A DNA stretch of 64,000 nt, taken from Acanthochromis polyacanthus (Eukaryota; Chordata; Actinopteri; Pomacentridae). The notes under the pieces were generated by a model. It saw nothing but the letters and a program-made list of their open reading frames with translations. It was not told the DNA's origin and ran no database searches. Of this stretch, positions 62,516 through 64,000 are shown piece after piece. Position 1 is the first letter of the stretch. Each line of letters opens with the position of its first letter. Position numbers and translations under genes: made by a program. Location: contig NC_067129.1 in assembly GCF_021347895.1 (NCBI RefSeq), positions 32,339,690 to 32,403,689 on the forward strand, read 5' to 3'.

Positions 62516-63025
62516 CCAGCTGCAGACAAGACGGTGGCCGCCATTTTCCAATCCATACCGGAAGTCCTTACCGGAAGTCCTTACTGGAAGAATCACAGTT
62601 AAAATAAAAATAGATGCTTAAAAGAACACGTACATTTGCTTCTTTACTTACCTTGTGCATTTTTTGCAGTTGCACGTTTATTACAACGGTAAAATTTAAT
62701 AGTTAATTGTGTGTCCATGTCTTTGATAACTATAAAAGCCTACAACAAGTTATGTTATGAGTTAAAGTTAGGTCATGAAACCACATACACGCGCACACAC
62801 ACACACCACAGGACTGGGGATAAACTAACAACCAAACAATATGAGCATTTTCAAATTGCATTTGGTTACAACGTCACAATTATTTTTTACATTAGCATAT
62901 AGTTAATATTAATGTATTCTCAAAGCAACAAAGAAGGCATTTCACATCTATGTTATTGTGGTGTGTATCAGGAAAGACAGAGATCTGAATGGACATGCAT
63001 ACACATAACGTATGGCATTTTCATT
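62516..63025. other. Intergenic/intronic stretch with no recognised feature
   Basis: Contains a tandem 'taccggaagtccttac' (about 62560-62590) and a CA tract near 62790-62805. Nothing codes convincingly; further exons of the right-edge gene were sought here and not found. Confidence 0.4.
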
Positions 63026-63028
63026 TAC

Positions 63029-63855
63029 CCGCTCGTCACTAAAATTTAATGCCCTCAGCTTCAGATACTGCTTGAGGCTCACTGAGGTGGAGGGATTCTG
63101 CCACAGATGCATCCTATTGGAATGGATGCTTCCACTTATGAGATCATCATGTAACCTCTGAAACCAAAGAGCGAAAGGTGAACATGTAATCATCAGAGAA
63201 TATATCAAAGACAATAACAACAAAACAACAACAAAAGTCTACAGGGTGACCCAAAAGTTTGGAAACAAAGTTTAACTGCAGTGTCTATTTGAGTTGGGGG
63301 TGCATGAATTCACTCTTATTTTACCCATTTTGTTATAGCATAATAAAATAACTTAAAAGCATAGTATTTGCCGAGTGCAATAACTCGGAAGAAAATTAAT
63401 AGAACCATAAGGTCCAGGTATGCTGGAGCATAACTTCAAAGTGCAGGCCATCAGTGTCAGATTTCAAAACTCTTGATGGTAAAGTATCTGACAGTTTAAA
63501 TTTTTTTAAACATCCAAAAGTACTATGAGGCAACATTTACTGGCCAGTTTGAGAAACCTTCCTAAGCATAAATGAAGATACATTCCAGAAGATACCAGTG
63601 TAACCAGTTGGTGGAAACGTTCACAACTTTGTATAAGAAACAAACATGAACATGTTGAAATATGTTTGTTTTACACTAATCTGTTACTCTTCTGAATATA
63701 TCTGTGGTACAGATTTATTGAAATAACGTTATATTATTTGGATTATAGACTTTTTATTTGTTTCCAAACTTTTGGGTCACCCTGTATTCATAAGTTACCT
63801 TGATCTGTGTCTTAGAAAACACCTCCAAAACTCCCCCTTCCTCAACAGTGGCCAT
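63029..63855 (-). CDS. Unrecognised gene, first two exons (partial)
   Basis: Inferred exons on the minus strand: 63855-63799 (57 bases, ATG in the context catcATGG, donor gtaact) and 63157-63029 (129 bases, acceptor tttggtttcag, donor gtaaat). Both are phase 0, so they join as MATVEEGGVLEVFSKTQIK followed by RLHDDLISGSIHSNR and ending LRALNFSDER: 62 residues, hydrophilic, no signal peptide. I do not recognise the family. The intron is almost filled by a TA-flanked MITE. Later exons are not visible to the left, where only dead transposons lie. It may be a real gene, a truncated copy, or an exon pair of a domesticated transposon. Confidence 0.4.
63242..63784. mobile_element. TA-flanked MITE (mariner/Tc1 type)
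   Basis: 543 bp with perfect terminal inverted repeats of about 28 bp starting CAGGGTGACCCAAAAG, each followed by tttggaaacaaa, and TA on both sides (63240-63241, 63785-63786). AT-rich, non-coding interior. The perfect ends suggest recent movement by a transposase encoded elsewhere. Confidence 0.92.
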
Positions 63856-63859
63856 GATG

Positions 63860-64000
63860 CTGCAGAAAAAGATGAATAAAAAATTAGGACAACCAGCAGC
63901 TGAAAAAACTGAACTACTCGGCCACAATGATTCTAGGAAGTGTTGTCCCATCATTTGACATGGATAGCACACAGATATCATTTAATAATACTTTACCTTG
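63860..64000. other. Right edge of window, 5' flank of the unrecognised gene
   Basis: About 140 bases upstream of the candidate start at 63855. No TATA box or other signal seen. Confidence 0.3.

Overview
The window is vertebrate nuclear DNA, almost certainly from a teleost fish. Genes are split by GT-AG introns. The repeats are typical of fish: Tc1-like elements with IR/DR ends, L2/CR1-type and L1/Tx1-type LINEs, hAT remnants, tRNA-headed SINEs, and many microsatellites and minisatellites. There are no operons or other prokaryotic features. All exon structures below come from reading splice sites and phases by eye. None is supported by transcript data.

The main content is a cluster of three genes of the TIM family (T-cell immunoglobulin and mucin domain; HAVCR1/TIMD4-like). 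TIM-A (+, 887-6175) lacks its signal-peptide exon, which lies left of the window. It carries an extra Ig-like exon, and its ligand-loop WFND motif is changed to LFND. TIM-B (+, 16214-28125) is complete at 260 codons plus stop and has a tyrosine-containing tail. TIM-C (-, 58904-39508) is complete at 244 codons plus stop, lacks the extra Ig exon and has a short basic tail. TIM-A and TIM-C are two arms of an inverted segmental duplication, but the IgV exon of TIM-C and the intron before it are nearly identical to TIM-B, which points to gene conversion. An orphan TIM signal exon lies at about 12.45 kb. A PLAC8/cornifelin-like gene (+, 36297-37546) sits between TIM-B and TIM-C. The first two exons of an unrecognised gene run leftward from the right edge (63855-63029).

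Layout: 0-6.2 kb TIM-A with a Tc1 insertion. 6.4-8.0 kb SINE and tandem repeats. 9-15.7 kb duplicated blocks with degenerating tRNA-Asp, tRNA-Ser and tRNA-Val sequences and a LINE fragment. 16.2-28.1 kb TIM-B, whose introns hold three tandem-repeat arrays. 28.56-33.77 kb a 5.2 kb palindromic element holding a dead hAT transposase and an intact Tc1 copy. 34.6-37.6 kb the PLAC8-like gene. 37.9-58.9 kb TIM-C, stretched to 19 kb by a full-length LINE, another intact Tc1 copy inside a long-TIR element, a 2.2 kb insertion, and a LINE broken by a hAT-like element that itself contains another element. 59-64 kb a TTAA-flanked element, hAT and Tc1 remnants, and a TA-flanked MITE inside the right-edge gene.

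The TIM proteins are predicted type I membrane receptors of leukocytes. Because the paralogues still align, several transposon insertions can be recognised from empty sites and placed in relative order.
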